Assembly (NCBI RefSeq): GCF_030272615.1
Contig: NC_081407.1
Location: 439,607,213-439,671,212 of the forward strand
From: Cryptomeria japonica
Lineage: Eukaryota; Streptophyta; Pinopsida; Cupressales; Cupressaceae
Length of the DNA stretch: 64,000 nt
Direction of reading: 5' to 3'
In this document: one piece after another, positions 32,647-46,345 of the stretch
How the letters are laid out: the number at the start of each line of letters is the position of its first letter
Position numbering within the stretch: the stretch's first letter is position 1
Program-made: the position numbers and the translations under genes
Notes under the pieces: generated by a model
What the model was told of the DNA's origin: nothing
Database searches by the model: none
What the model saw: the letters and a program-made list of their open reading frames with translations, nothing else

Positions 32647-33800
32647 TGTTGGTTCCCCATAATGGGGTTTACACTATAGCAAAAGTAGAAACCAAGTCAA
32701 GCCCTCAAATCATGCATGGAGAAGCCAACTCCAACCATTTAGAATACTTAGGGACTTAGACCAACATATGATAAGGATTATGCTAATCCTTCTACACTTT
32801 TGGCTCTGCAAAAACTGGGAGGGTGATCCCTTCATGCACCTACAAATATTCGCACCACACTTTGCAAATGATATTAAAACAAAGAAGAAGATCTCATTCT
32901 TAGGAAGGCTCGACAAAGAGGGAGAATGCTATAGAATGGTCAGCTCTCAGTGATCCTCAAATTTTTTTAGAGCATAAGATATTTTCGACAAGTAACAACA
33001 TACACAAAAATGAAAAGATGTTCTGATATTCACAGTTTACAGAGAGTTGTCGATGAGTTATGAGTAAAAAACTATCATTGGAGACATCTACAAGCCATGA
33101 CCAGTGTCTTATCCATTGGGTGACTAAAATTGTAATACATAAGATGAAAATATAACATAACTTTTGTCTAATAGCTAAAGATCCAATATAATACTACCTT
33201 ACAATATCTCTCATCTGTATATCCCAACCCAAAATGCTTATCTGAATCCATGTATAAGCCTTGTCAGTCTAAAATTTTGTTTAAGCATTTAGTTAACCCC
33301 TTAGGTCAAAGCAAAAGACAAAAAATACATACAGCATAAAAACGCAATGAATGAGAAAACCCTTGATTCTACTCATTCAAAACATAACAGAGTTACATGC
33401 TAGAGAAATGGATTTGAAATATGTTTTCATTCATTTAAAAGCTATTTTCTATTACAAATCATCTTACATATAACTCCTTCAAGAACCTGCATAAAACATG
33501 ACACAAGGCCCATTTTATTTTCTTTGTAAATGACTTTTACAGCCTACTCATTTCACCTAGACTCAATGTACATGACCAAGGATTTGGACCCAAGATTTGT
33601 GACCAAATTTCTCGACCCCATCTCATGGCCTTGAATTCCCTTTTATAGACACAAGGGTGCAAAAAAGCTTCGGGCCAGAAGAGACACCTATCACAAGCCT
33701 ACAAGATTGCTTGTGATTTTTTACAATCTCCAAAAGAAAGTCCATACCAGCACTTCATGATGAGGTAGAGCCAAAATTCCTAACTGCATTTTGGTAGAAA
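32647..33800 (-). repeat. LTR-like stretch B, opposite in orientation to A
   Basis: On the minus strand, GATAGGTGTCTCTTCTGGCC leads into TCTATAAAAGGGAATTCAAG (about 33,634-33,653), then GAGAGATATTGTAAGG and an end at GGGGAACCAACA (32,647). The same order is seen in A. It may be a solo or partial LTR of the same family; the outer boundary is not clear. Confidence 0.42.
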
Positions 33801-36049
33801 CAAAACCTTTTGAATTGTGCCACTATCACCCTCGATTCTTCCAGATGGACTGTGAGATGCACCTTGATGCTCTACAGAACATTTCCCTTCCAATAGAGGA
33901 TTTAGATCCCAACAAGAAGTGAAGTCATCCCTAAACTATAGGAGGAGCTCCAACCTTCATGCCCAGGATCAAAGAAAGTGGGAAAAAAGACTCCCAAAGG
34001 AACATAAAGTGAAGGGAAGGCATTGCATCTTCCATGCCATCTCAAAGATGACTGGTTGCTTCCTCCTCCCCAAACTTGTTTTGCTCCCATTCCTCCATGA
34101 GACCCTTCCTATAACCCTCTACCAACCAGTGGCAGAGGAGATGCAGAGGATGTGTCATGCAGGGCTTGTTCTAATGAAAAATGGATTTCAATCCTCCACT
34201 GACTATCCTCCCAACTTTCAAGGCTCCACTGACTATAAGCATACTCACTCAAGAAGAAATTCCATCTGATATCACAGAGCTCACTGTAACTCCTTGCACG
34301 ATATTGCTCAAAAATAATTCTCATCATCTCAAAACCTTCCTAGAAGATAATAAGATTTATGTTCTTTCTACCAACTGAGAACACCACTTAGTTGTATTTA
34401 TAATCAAAACTATTTTACTTGGCAGTGCTCATGCATGAAAAATCATCACTTCAATGCTTTCTACTCATCATGCCATCAAATGGACTTAAAATATCATATC
34501 CTTCAGATCTAGGACACCATCAGATTCAAACTGTCAATCTGCTGCCCTCTAACAGAGCTCATATTATGTGAACGATTTTATTCTGATCACATTATTTTCC
34601 TAACTACACAATTTTTGTTTCAAAATTTCTTTTTTGGATATGGAGTCCTTATCCTTTTGAAGTTTTCTCGAAGACAGTTTCTTGATTATTACCCTTTTGT
34701 GAGAATCCCTAATAGTACACAACCTATGATCTTGTTGACAGATCCATGATCACTTCATTGCCAAGTCAAAAATCATCCTTATCCCTTTATGCCTCTAGAA
34801 AATCTCAATATCTAATTGTCATGGCGATGGAACTTGCTGAAATGGCTCCCTAAAATTGTCAGCAGTGCTTGTCAATTCTCTTCAACCTATAGAATAGCCT
34901 TTAGAATGGGTCTTTTGAAAACTAGTCGACGTCCACATGTCTCAACTTGTCTTAGTTCATCTTACACCAACAAGCTCATTTCCTTTTTCCTTTATTTTCT
35001 TGTGCAAGTGATGACAAACAGTCTTAATCACCTCTATTTTGAAACATGTTTTGTCTCCACTGTAGATCTTGTCTAGCATGGCACATCACGCGATCATCAT
35101 CAGTCAATATGATATTGAACATTTCCTGTGGAAAAGTGGTTCCACAAAAGTCTGATCGCACATCATCTAGTCATCTTCTAGCTCTATTATGTTAGTGGCC
35201 CCACCTTTGCACCTTCCTGGTCTTCCTAGGACATGCGACATGCGACATCATCTCGACATGTATCTTCCTTCGCGGGACTGCGAAGGCTGTCAAATCTATT
35301 CACTCTTTACAAACTAGTTGCAACAACCACTTACATTGACCACTATCCTTCATGTATCTTCTTGTTTGAGTTAAAACACCGTCATCCATTTGATGCGCGT
35401 GCAGAATTATGGAACGTTTAGTTGTTTGATCGTTAATCATAGAGACATTAGCCAGTATATTTTAGTCGGACTTAAGGAAAATAAAAATCGCTAAGAAATA
35501 AAAGGGGGCCTAACCATAGGAAATAACGCCTAGAAAAAAAGACCAAGTCCCCTTGACAATGAAAAATACCATCACGTTTAAGTGAAAAAAGGTAATGAAG
35601 AAACATGACAGGCTTTGGGTTTTTAACAAGAGACTTACCCGGAAACACATAAACCCAAAACCCTAAACCTTGAGGGTAAGAATAGAGAGTATCATTAATT
35701 CAAAATGACTAAAATTTGATAGGGACATCAATTTTCTGTAAAGTCATTTTTAGGACTATAACGTTTTGTGTGGTTTCTATTTGAGCAGGTGGCTAGATAG
35801 AGTTCCTAGCACCATGTGGCAGCTTATTTGTCAAAGTTAGTGAGGTGTTATGCTCTTGTGGACCAAATAGTAGGTCCAATTCTTGATTGCTTTGATGATG
35901 GTAAGAGAGTTATCTGATGTAGCCTAGACCTACTTATGAGTCGAAGGGTTGTTTTTGTATGCTTGATGTGATTGTCATATTTTACATCGAAGGTGCCTTG
36001 TTCTTCATTGTAGGCTTTCGGGAATAAACCTATCCCTATGAGGGGAGGA
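33801..36049. other. Stretch without recognisable gene
   Basis: Mixed-composition DNA with short open frames on both strands (for example 33,919-34,269) that show no known domain. Its right end finishes in CTATGAGGGGAGGA, a purine-rich run directly before TGTAATGCCCC, so the last few hundred bases may be the decayed 3' end of a gypsy element. Confidence 0.4.
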
Positions 36050-39000
36050 TGTAATGCCCCTCTGGTTACTCTTCTCTATTTCTTCTCCTTGGTGTGGATT
36101 TAGCTATGAGTCAGTGATTGTGCCATATGCTTATGGGTTTTAACCTTTCTAAGGTGCTATCATATTATTTTGGATGCTGCATTTGATTTTAGTGTAAGGC
36201 CTTGAGTGCCTAGATTATGCTTTGATTGGATATATGTTTTGTATAATTTGTGTTGGACTAGTGATGTTCGGGATTGCTTCATGATGATGATGATTATACT
36301 TTTTCATTGGGATGTGTTCTTTCTTCTTGTCTCTAGTTGTGAGGACCATGGTGTTATTGGTTACTGCATATCTATTTGGATACTAGATTTGTTGAAAGTT
36401 GTTATCATATCTATTATGTTTTAATTTTAATATTGATTTGATCAATGTTGGAATCAAACAAGTGATTTTAATCTAGTTTGTTGATTTAAAAGTAATAAAT
36501 CATGTTTTATTTATTGTATTTCTTTTAAGATATCAAATGCTTAGTAGTATATTCATTTGATGATGCTATATGGATTTGATGAGATATCATGTTACTAACA
36601 ATGTTATTATATGACCTCGATTGGGGAATGTTAATTTGATGTTTTCAATTATATGTATATGTATATGTATGCATAGGTGTTTGTATGCTTCGGTTGGTGT
36701 AGGTACAGAGCATCAACTCCACCTAGCTCCACAAGTATAAGCGTGCTCATATCCTTGATGGTGGTTATATGAGATACCACACTGGCCATTAATGTTACCC
36801 AGTCATAGCCATAGTTCCTAATTTGGCATATTTTCCTTAATTTTATTTATTTATACCTCTGATTACCAACTTGGTAATGTTCGGTTACCCCAATGCATTA
36901 TTGTGAATGACCAGTGAAGACAATTTGTGCATAGTGAGTCATATGTGAATTGTTGTTGTTTAGTGTATATATTAAATGATTTATAAAAAATATAGTGGCA
37001 ATTTAATACCTAATTGTGAAATGTGGCTTATATATATTCATATTAATGTGGATTGAATTATTTTATTATTTTGGGGTATTTTGGGAGTAATTCGATTGAT
37101 TTATCCAATTTAAATTTTAATATTTTTTATATTTTTGCTCCAAAGTGGGTTTATATTGTATTTTTTAAGTTCATTTTTGGGACTTCATTTTATTTTAAAA
37201 TTCAGAGCTCTCCAACCCTTCAATGGGATTTTTGGAATTTTGATTGTGAGGGATTGGTTTGGAGAAATTTTGTGGGTAGAATCTCTTTGGATTCATGAGG
37301 GTGAACTCTTTATGCTACCTATTTTTTTGTGAGCTCTCCTGGTGAATTTGGCTTTCTTTTCAATTTTAAAGTTTTATCAACTTGAAGATATGTTTCTAAA
37401 ATTTATCTCTCGATTCTCAATGAAATTATCTTATTCTTGTTTCTACTAGTTAGTAATTGGATTTAGAAGCTTCTTCCAATTTCAATTTGGAATTTTGGTC
37501 AAGAAATTAATCTGTTGATTTTTCAAAATTGAAAACATAGTTTTAGAAAAGGAAAATTTGCTAGAATTTTTTATTGGATTCCCAGATTTTAGATTTTATT
37601 GCATGAATGAGTTGTTGTTCACCTTGGGTTTTCCTGAATTTTAAATTGGAAAATTTTAAAAATATGAGCTTTTTGGAGGTCCATCAAAGGTGGATGGCAT
37701 CCATTACTAGTTTATTGTTTTTGAGCATTTGATTGAAATGTGAAACTAGTGTTTTTAATATGACATTATTATGTGGAGTTATAATATTATATATGCAAAT
37801 TTAATTGTTGGATCTATTTGGATCCGTTCTCTTGGAATTTAGGGCCAATCAAGTATGCTTTGGATGCACATTGATATGTCAATTCATATTGTGATTATTT
37901 GACGGCTTTTGTAGTTCTTGGGCTCGATTGTGGTAGTATATGGTCTTAAATATTGACATTTTGTTATGAGTTTAATATTTTGATTTACTTGAGCCTAGGA
38001 AAGGTAATAGGACCAATGATGGGAGTAGTGTCCAATCTCTGGCCAGAGTACAAAGGGACAGCTAGGGTAACTCGTTGGACATTGTGTAATCAAGTAAAAT
38101 TTCAAGACACATTAATTAAATCAACCAAGATAATTAGATGCCCCTATAATGGCCTTGAGTGCTCATTGAGACTACAGATTAGTTGGGAAGGCCTAGCCAT
38201 CTATGGGGCATTGATCTAGCATGATTGAGTCTCCTTGTTCATATGAGATGACTACTTGATTATGTATGAGTCAAACCTTTGAGCTATGTGCTGACACTCC
38301 CCCCTCTTGTTTACTATGTACCTAGCCCTATAGTTATGAGTAGAACCTAGAAGAGGATTTGCCTTCCATGTGATTGTGCTTATTAAGGATTCTAGAGGTA
38401 TCCATATTTGATGGCTTGTTGGCCTTGTGATCTCTTTGGTGATTGGTTTTTGAGATTGGATTATTCTTGATGTTTTTGGTATTGATACTCCTTGTTGAGT
38501 ACTTTCATGCTTATGTTACATATGGTTTGTTTGGAGGTCATGCCTATTTTTGTATATATATTGATTTGGCATTATGTTCTTGGTTGATTGCATGTTCATG
38601 TTGAGTGTTACTCCATGTTTACTCTTATGTGAGCATGTTTGTCTCCCTTGCTTGAGTGTGTGACTATTTGGGTTGTGTGACTATCTCCATGACCATAATG
38701 GGGATTGAATTGATGGGTTCTACATGGGTGGGTAGAATTGTCAACCATCATTGGGAACTAGAGGACTTGGATCGTGTGCGATTGAAGAGTTCCATCCCCA
38801 TCCTCAACTCTTTTTCTTCTCCTACTCTCATTTCTTGCAATTGTAAGCTATGTATTTGAATGTATGAATTCTAATCATGTATGATTTTTATATTAGATTA
38901 CCCTTGTCCAAATGGATGTAATTGTATTATTGTAAGGAATTGATTTATCTTTATATAGTCTAGTGTTGGTACCGGCCACCAAGCATAATCTTGTATGCTT

Positions 39001-39846
39001 TTCATTTGATGATTTATATGATATTATCAAAGGAACACTTGGTTTGGATCTTAAAATGAATGTAGATGTGGTTCCTATTTTATCAAAGATTGATATAATC
39101 ATCTCCTAGTGTGGTCATGAGATGTTGACCAAGCCCTTGTTGGATTAAGCTCTTGGCAGCCAATTTGATCTTAATCAGAACTACCTAGTGTGTGTTACTT
39201 AGGGTCCAATTGTGGGTTTTAATTTTGTTGGACACCTAAGTTTCCCTTTGTGATAGTTCTGGGTGAATTGGGTCAGGTTGCAGTGAAGTGAGTCCTACTG
39301 GACTCTCCCTTGTCTTGTAGGAGTCATCTGGTGACCCAATGTCTCAAGACTTGACCCATTTTCTCACCTATTTTCCCACTTCTCTCAACTCAAGGATTGG
39401 ATGTTAATCCTAACTCCATTAGGAGTTTTTATTATTTCTAGGGCTTTGAATAATCCATTCAGGAAGCTCACTGGTTTTGGACAAACACGCGTCTTAGGGA
39501 CTTTAGTGTAGATTCACCAGTTTGGAGGACACTAGTGTGTCCCTTGAACACCTTCCCAAGAAGAGGACACCAACACATTTCACTAGTGTCCTTCTAGTGT
39601 GCTAGTGTTTAGTGGGGACACTTAGTTGTTGTATAGGATCTCGTACTTTCTCATTCAGTCCACACATGATTCTAGGGGCTAGAGAGGTTAGTTTGACCTA
39701 GTTTTGGATGCGTTGAAATGGTAGTGATGTCAAGGAACCCTCTGAGGGGCCTTAAGTAGGTTTTGAGTGAGTTCAAATAGTGTCAAGGGTATCTTTTTTA
39801 TTTAAGGGTTTCATCAGAGCCTATCTATGACACCTAGGACCTTACA
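36050..39846 (+). repeat. Possible long gypsy LTR
   Basis: Starts TGTAATGCCCCTCTGG after a purine-rich run, the way many plant gypsy LTRs start after their polypurine tract, and could end near ACCTTACA at 39,846. A TCATCAGAGCC near 39,811-39,821 resembles an initiator-Met primer site and could put the end slightly earlier. No partner LTR is in the window, so this rests on end motifs only. There is no gene inside. Confidence 0.3.
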
Positions 39847-40217
39847 GTTTGTCTTGTTTGACATATCAAACTTGGTAACTTTTGGAATGGTCTTATGTGA
39901 TCCTAAACACCTCTTATACCTTTTCCTAATGTTTGGGAGACCTTTACCCTTGATCATTTAGATTTTTTAGTGTTTAGTCTTTCGCTTGTGCATTATCAAT
40001 TATCGACAATATTAATGATACCTTGAGGTGAGTGTTATACTTGTATTGTTATGTATGATGACACTTTATTACTTCTAAAAAAATATTTCCATGCATTTCT
40101 TGTGTGAATTTCTCGTATCCTCTAGGGTTCCTTGGTGGGTTATTACATATACTAAAATGTATATATGTTTGTTCTCTTGTTTACTCAAATGTATATATGT
40201 TTGTGATCTACTATTAT
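39847..40217. other. Stretch without recognisable gene
   Basis: AT-rich. The only structure seen is an 18-bp direct repeat AAATGTATATATGTTTGT near 40,157 and 40,189, just before the microsatellite. Confidence 0.45.
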
Positions 40218-40460
<243 letters not shown>

Positions 40461-40480
40461 TACACACACATATATAATTG

Positions 40481-40871
40481 AAACATAGAAAATAAACTAT
40501 GAAAACAATAAACCATAGTTGCTAGGAGACCCTTCTACTACCCCTGGAGACACATCTTAGAGATGGAGATGTATCTTCGATACCGAAGATGTCTTAATAA
40601 ACTTCTTTATGCATAGGATGATTCTAGTTGCCATCCCCTACTGTCTTTTGTCGTCTCCTAATGAGAAATTAATGTCTCTAGAAAAAAAATTAGGCAAAAA
40701 TGTAGTATAAGGTAAAATTAGGAAAGCAAAAAATAAAATAAGCTTGCAATAAATCAAAGTCATAGGGAAATAAGTAATAAGAAAATTATATCCTATGAAG
40801 ACAAAAATCCATACATAGTTTAAGTGATTGGATCTACTGACAATGTAGACTTTTTGAGATGTCCACATAGA
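40481..40871. other. Stretch without recognisable gene
   Basis: AT-rich DNA between the microsatellite and the C3 LTR. I see nothing beyond short A-runs. Confidence 0.45.
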
Positions 40872-41979
40872 TGTTGGAAATATTCTGAATTTGCTTATCT
40901 ATTGTCATTGATGTCAACAATGTGCTCCGGTTGGATATTGTTCTATCTTAGTTGGTTACTGCTATCTCGGTTGGTTACTGCTATCCCAGTTGGACCTGGT
41001 TATCAGTGTTTCTGATCTGGTATGATCAGATTAGTTATTTCGGTTTTGGATGGTTATTCAAGATAGTTATATGCTTGTCACATTCAGTTGGTTCATGATT
41101 TGGTGTTCCCAAATCTATCACTTATGTTCTAGATTACCGGTTGATATTTCTTTGTACCGGTTGGCTTTGTCGGTTGGCAATATTCGATGATTTGGTTAAG
41201 TGATTTTGGTCTTACTTATAGAAATGGTTCCTAACATGCTGAAGGTGTTCTTGATCATGTCCTAATTGTTTGGTGGCTTTGCATTGGCTGGCATAATGAT
41301 TTGGTGGTCCTATTTGGATCTGGTTGGTTATTATGTATTATTACATTGAAAGTTTCTACCGATTGGTGAAATATGTTGATATAGGTCTTAGCTGAATTTT
41401 TGGCAGATATAATTATTTGGGAATTTGAATTAGGTCCATTCTATGTAATGTAAATCATAATATTGGTCTGGTGGTATCGTTTGATGTAATATTTTTAATT
41501 ATGGTTTATGGGTTTAAGGTTTAGTTGACCTTGTTATCAAGGTTGATGATCTGTATTTATAGGCAACTTATTCATGTAATTTGTATATTGATAGTGATCG
41601 AAGGTTATGTCTATATTATCTGAGAGAGGTAATTGTGCGAACAAGGTTATATCTTTTAGCGAAGGGTTGTGAAGGTTTTGGTATTGCAAGGAAGACATCT
41701 GTGCTTAACCAAAACTGTATCAAGAATTAGGAGATGTTATTTTCACAGTTCATTTTCTCTGGATTGTAGTCTGATGTTTATGTAAGTCAGTGAGACTTCC
41801 CTTTTTGTGTTGATTAGTGCACTCTAGGTGATTGGTCCGATTGCAAGTGCAATCCCCATTGTAATTATTTCACATAGTGTTGCAGAAGTATTATCTGACT
41901 ATGGGTAGGGTTTCCCACCATGGTTTTTCCCTTTATCAGGTTTTCCATGTCAAAATATTGGTGTTGTGTGTTATGTAAT
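40872..41979 (+). repeat. C3 5' LTR, first piece
   Basis: Starts TGTTGG; CATTGATGTCAACAATG, ATCTCGGTTGGTTACTGC and ATTACCGGTTGATATT recur in the 3' LTR. Near 41,907-41,953 it has CCACCATGGTTTTTCCC and GGTTTTCCATGT, the sense form of the block seen reversed in the C1, C2 and C4 LTRs. Confidence 0.82.
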
Positions 41980-42379
41980 TTCATTCTTTTTTGGATTATA
42001 TATCAAAAAGTCATTACAAATCACCATAACTATCTGGGTATAACCACATCAAGGCACCATAGGAAGGTGCAGTCATAAAAAATAATAATATTCTATGAAT
42101 ATCACCACATATCGGGAGATGATAACCACAATTACATCATATTATATGAATAGAATAGATAAACTAAAAAGTAGTAATAGCCTATATGAAAGAAATTTCA
42201 AAGTGTGGAGAAGAGTTGACTCCCACTGGTGGGATCCAAGCCACCCAATCCATCTCTCCATCTTGTCATACTTCCATACGGCCATCAAGAATGTCCTACC
42301 TATGAGGGTGTGAGGTGCTCTGGTGAATCTGGTCAGCTTCCTCCCAAGAAATTTCCATATGTAGGTGTCTGCGATCAAT

Positions 42380-45300
42380 CTATCTCATGAAGGCCATGAG
42401 TGCTTGCTCAAATGTCGCCTTTCTTGGTTCATCTCTCTCCCATGTGAAGCCGTGGGATAGCTCTCTAATGTAGAAAGTTGTAGCTCCTTCCTTGATCCAC
42501 TTGTCAAACTTTTCTGAGTCTAACTTCATGACCACAGTGACCTGCAATGAGACAGTATGAAAAATGAGTCTCCTAAGAGACTCAGTGAGGTGCCTGGTGT
42601 TGTTATTAAAGACATCATCATTACGGTATTTCAAATGAGCCAAAGAACTTCTAAAGATAAACAAGACCAGAAGATATTTTCAGTTTTCCTACAGCCCTTA
42701 ATGTAACCTAAAACAACATTAATGATTTCATCACAATTAGCATCCAGATTTAGACCAAACAAGTTCTAGATCTCCTTTGCAAAATGATAGTAAAAAAAGA
42801 TATGTTTCACAGTTTGAGGAGTTCTACAACTTTTGCAGTTTAGGTGGTTGCCTTCATTATCCTTAAGAGGGAGTTTATTTAATAGCAGTCTCTAGCCAAA
42901 GAACTATTTTTTTGGTTCATTTGGAGTCATCCAAAATCTACCTAATCTATCTTTCCATACCCCAAGTTCCCAGTTTAGCTCCCAACAATTATTTAGGTGA
43001 AGAAAAATGGTATCTGCCTCAGTGAGTGATGCATAAATGTTTTTGGATTTTAGAGAGGAAAGAGGTGTTCCATCAACCCAGCTAATTGTAGAGGAGGAGA
43101 AGATGGAATGAGAAAGGTGCGGTTGGGGAAGAGCATTGGATAAGGCAGACCTAAGCATGTTATAGGTTCTACTTTGGGATACTGGAATAGCGAAGGCAAG
43201 TTGCAAATCCCCCCATTTTCTTAGTTGGCCATTCTCCAGAATCTGTTCAAAGTGCCTAATTCCCATATTGTTCCATTTAAGAGCAGAGCAACCTTGAAGG
43301 GCTGCCAATGGTTTTCCATGATAAATTAGATTCTACCAGATAGATCTATCACTAGTGAACTATCCCTGTTTACATTCCTTCAGATTGAATTGCACCAAAT
43401 TTTTCACCTGTTCCTAGGCTTTCCATGGGGATTTGTAGACCCCTGATCCAGCTGGGGCTATATCCATCTGTCCAAGAAGAAGGTCGATCATGGGGAGGCC
43501 TTTCCACTTCTTATCCTTTTTTGGAATTGAGGATGATATATTGTTTCTTATTAGGACTTTCCATGGCTCCTCACCATCTATGGCTTTGAGATTCCATTTG
43601 GAAGCGAGGGCTATCCCTTGAGTTATAAGATCTTTTAGTCCCATCCCACCATACAATTTATGCATAGTACACCATTCCCATTTCACTGCATGCTACTTCC
43701 TGATGCCTTTCCCATTAGACCAAAGGAATTCCCTTATCTGCTCTTGGATATGGTTAAACTAATAATTCTTGAAGAGCCAGGTAGCAGAGAAATAGATGTT
43801 ATATGATGCCAAGATCTTTTGACAAACCTGAAATCTTCCAGCCAGAGATAAATAGTTCCTATTCCATTTGGAGAGTTTCTTCTCTATCTTATTCCTTACC
43901 CATTCCCACATTTCCTTTAGGTTTGGAAGAACAGAGAAGGGGATACCTAGATATTTCACCATATGGGAAGGACCCAACCAATTGAGGGAGAATTTTGTGA
44001 GCCAGTCTAGGGGTCTGTCATCCCAGCCAAGTAGGTTAGATTTGTGCATAGAAATCTTACTTCCAGAGGCTAGGCAAAAAACATTTATATTTTCTAGCAG
44101 AGCAGTAAGGTTCTCTTCATCAAGTTTAATTAGCATTGCAGTATCATTAGCAAATTGGACATTACATATTTCCTTTTTATTAGGTAAGGATATGCCCCTG
44201 ATAGGAGGAGTGATAGAGGAGTCTTTGATTAAATGGGCCATTGCATCAACAACTATGACAAATAAGGCAGGAGCAAGGGGACAACCTTGCCTATTGACCT
44301 GGACAGTGCAAATTTGGGGGATCTTATTCCATTTACTTCAACTGAGGCATTGGCATCACATAATAGTGTTTTGACCAATTTACAGAACCCAGAGGGGAAT
44401 CCTAGAGTCTGAAGCATCTGAATAATATATTCCCATTCTATTATGTCATAGGCTTTCTCAAAGTCAATGAGTAGCATTGCCCCATTCTGACCTGTTTCTT
44501 TAGTCCAATGGAGTGACTCCCAACATGTGATTAAGTTCTCTAATATATAGCAACCTTTGACAAACCCTGTTTGTGTAGTACTAATGATCTTTGGTAGAAT
44601 ATTTTCCAATCTGCTTGTTATCAACTTTGCTAATATCTTATATGATACATTTAACAGTGTAATGGGTCTCCAGTTTTTAACAAGGGTTTTATCACCCTCT
44701 TTGGGGATGAGTTTGATCATACCTTGCTTTATATTTTCTCCCAGGGATCCCTTGTGAATAGCCTCTGAGTATATCTCATGGAGATCATCCACAATCCATT
44801 CAACATTTTCCTTGTAAAATTCTACTGGGAATCCATCGGGTCTAGGGGACTTGTCATTACTGAGGGCCTCTATAGCTTCTTTGATTTCTTTCTTGGAAAT
44901 TGCAGCTTCAAGAATCTTGCTATCCTCATTGTCAAGGAGTTTGGGGACTAAGGACATGATTAATTTCCTTGCATTGTCCTATTCCTTCCTAACTGGTTCT
45001 GCAAAAAATAATTGTTTGTAGTACTAGGCAAAACATTCTAGAATTTCCTTTGGTTCAGAGAGATTTTTATTGTCTTCCCATATGGAATCTATATTCTCTC
45101 TTGCTTGTTTCATTTTGAGCATTTGGAAGAAAAACTTGGATCCTTGATCCCCAGCATCTAACCAGTTGAGCTTAGCTCTTGCTCTCCAACCTTTAATTTT
45201 TTGGTTTTGTAGCCTTCTAAGGTCATTTTTGGCCCTAATGAGTTGACAAGTGAGTGTTGCACGTTCCAAATCCCCTTGCAGTTCTGATTCTACCACTTGT

Positions 45301-46289
45301 AATGCATTATGCAATTGCATCTCAGTTTCTCTGGTGTCCTTAGCTTTCTTTTTACCTACCACCTAACAAAGTGAGTTCCAGGTTTCAATATTTTGGTTCC
45401 ACCTTTCAATATTTGATAGCTTGTTGTTTCCACATTTGTTGTACATTCTAACCAGGTATATTGCACACTTGAGATCACCATCTTTTAGAAAGCTAGTGTT
45501 CATTCTAAAATTCAAGTTAGGGCTGGCTAGGGCTATTTTACTATTAGTTATCTTCAGCCCAATCATAATGGGGTGGTGATCAGATAGTGTATATGGTATG
45601 ACATCATACTGAACCCCCTCCTCATTCTTGATAATTTCAAAATAGTCCCTGTTGAAGTAAAATCTATCTAGCCTATAGTACACTCTATTATTGTATTGTT
45701 GGTGGTTACACCAGGTGTACCATATTGAGTTGTGTTCTCTTTTTTTACCTGCTATTGGGTCAATCAACCTCAACTTGTTGACCATCCTCTCCCAGTGAAT
45801 CCTCTCCGCTCCTTTCCATTCCACCTTGTTCCCCCCTTGTTTATCTTGTGCATTGAGTACCATATTAAAATCACCTCCTAAGAGCCAGGGGATGTCTTCT
45901 AGTTTTGCAATCCATTCCCACATCTCCCCCCTTTCTTGGTAGTCATTAGAAGCATATATTGATCAGAGACCAAATGTCTTAATATCATTCTTTATTATAA
46001 CCCATATTGCCCTATCACAGGGGGATTGTCCCCATTTGAGAATCTTGTTCTTCCATTTAGGACTTAGTAATATTGCAGCTCCACCCTTACCCTTAGGGTG
46101 TTTGGTAAAGAAAGGGGTGGCTTCCCTCCATATGGATTTTAGCCCAATTTCTAGAGAAAATCCTACTGATTTTAGTTCTTGGAGCATAAGGCAATCAATT
46201 TCCTTGTGCATACTTAGAAATCTTTTGATCACATATTTTCTGTCAGGGGCCTCTAATCCCCTGATGTTCCATGAGATGGTTTTCATCAT
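42380..46289 (-). pseudogene. LINE ORF2: endonuclease and reverse transcriptase (broken)
   Basis: Starts MMKTISWNIRGLEAPDRKYV at 46,289, 57 bases after ORF1 ends. The APE-type endonuclease block (46,289 to about 45,360) has NIRG, LQELKS, LLGGDFN and SDHHPIMIGL, so its key residues look intact. RT follows: DKSPRPDGFPVEFYKENVEW, IKLIPKEGD, WRPITLLNVSYKILAKLITS, LIDFEKAYDIIEW (about 44,960-44,430) and GCPLAPALFVIVVDA (about 44,300). The catalytic box reads QFANDTAML instead of FADD. The C terminus has a zf-RVT-like CKSC...H region near 42,830. Stops near 45,963, 45,363 and 45,024 and a frameshift near 44,250 break it. Confidence 0.88.
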
Positions 46290-46345
46290 TGAGGGGTTGT
46301 TTAAGAATTGTCCCCAAGGGCTTTAAACCCTTCAAAACATTTGGG

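Noticed and set aside
33919-34378. Open frames on both strands near 34 kb
   Set aside because: Short, overlapping on opposite strands, with no recognisable domain; left as an unannotated stretch.
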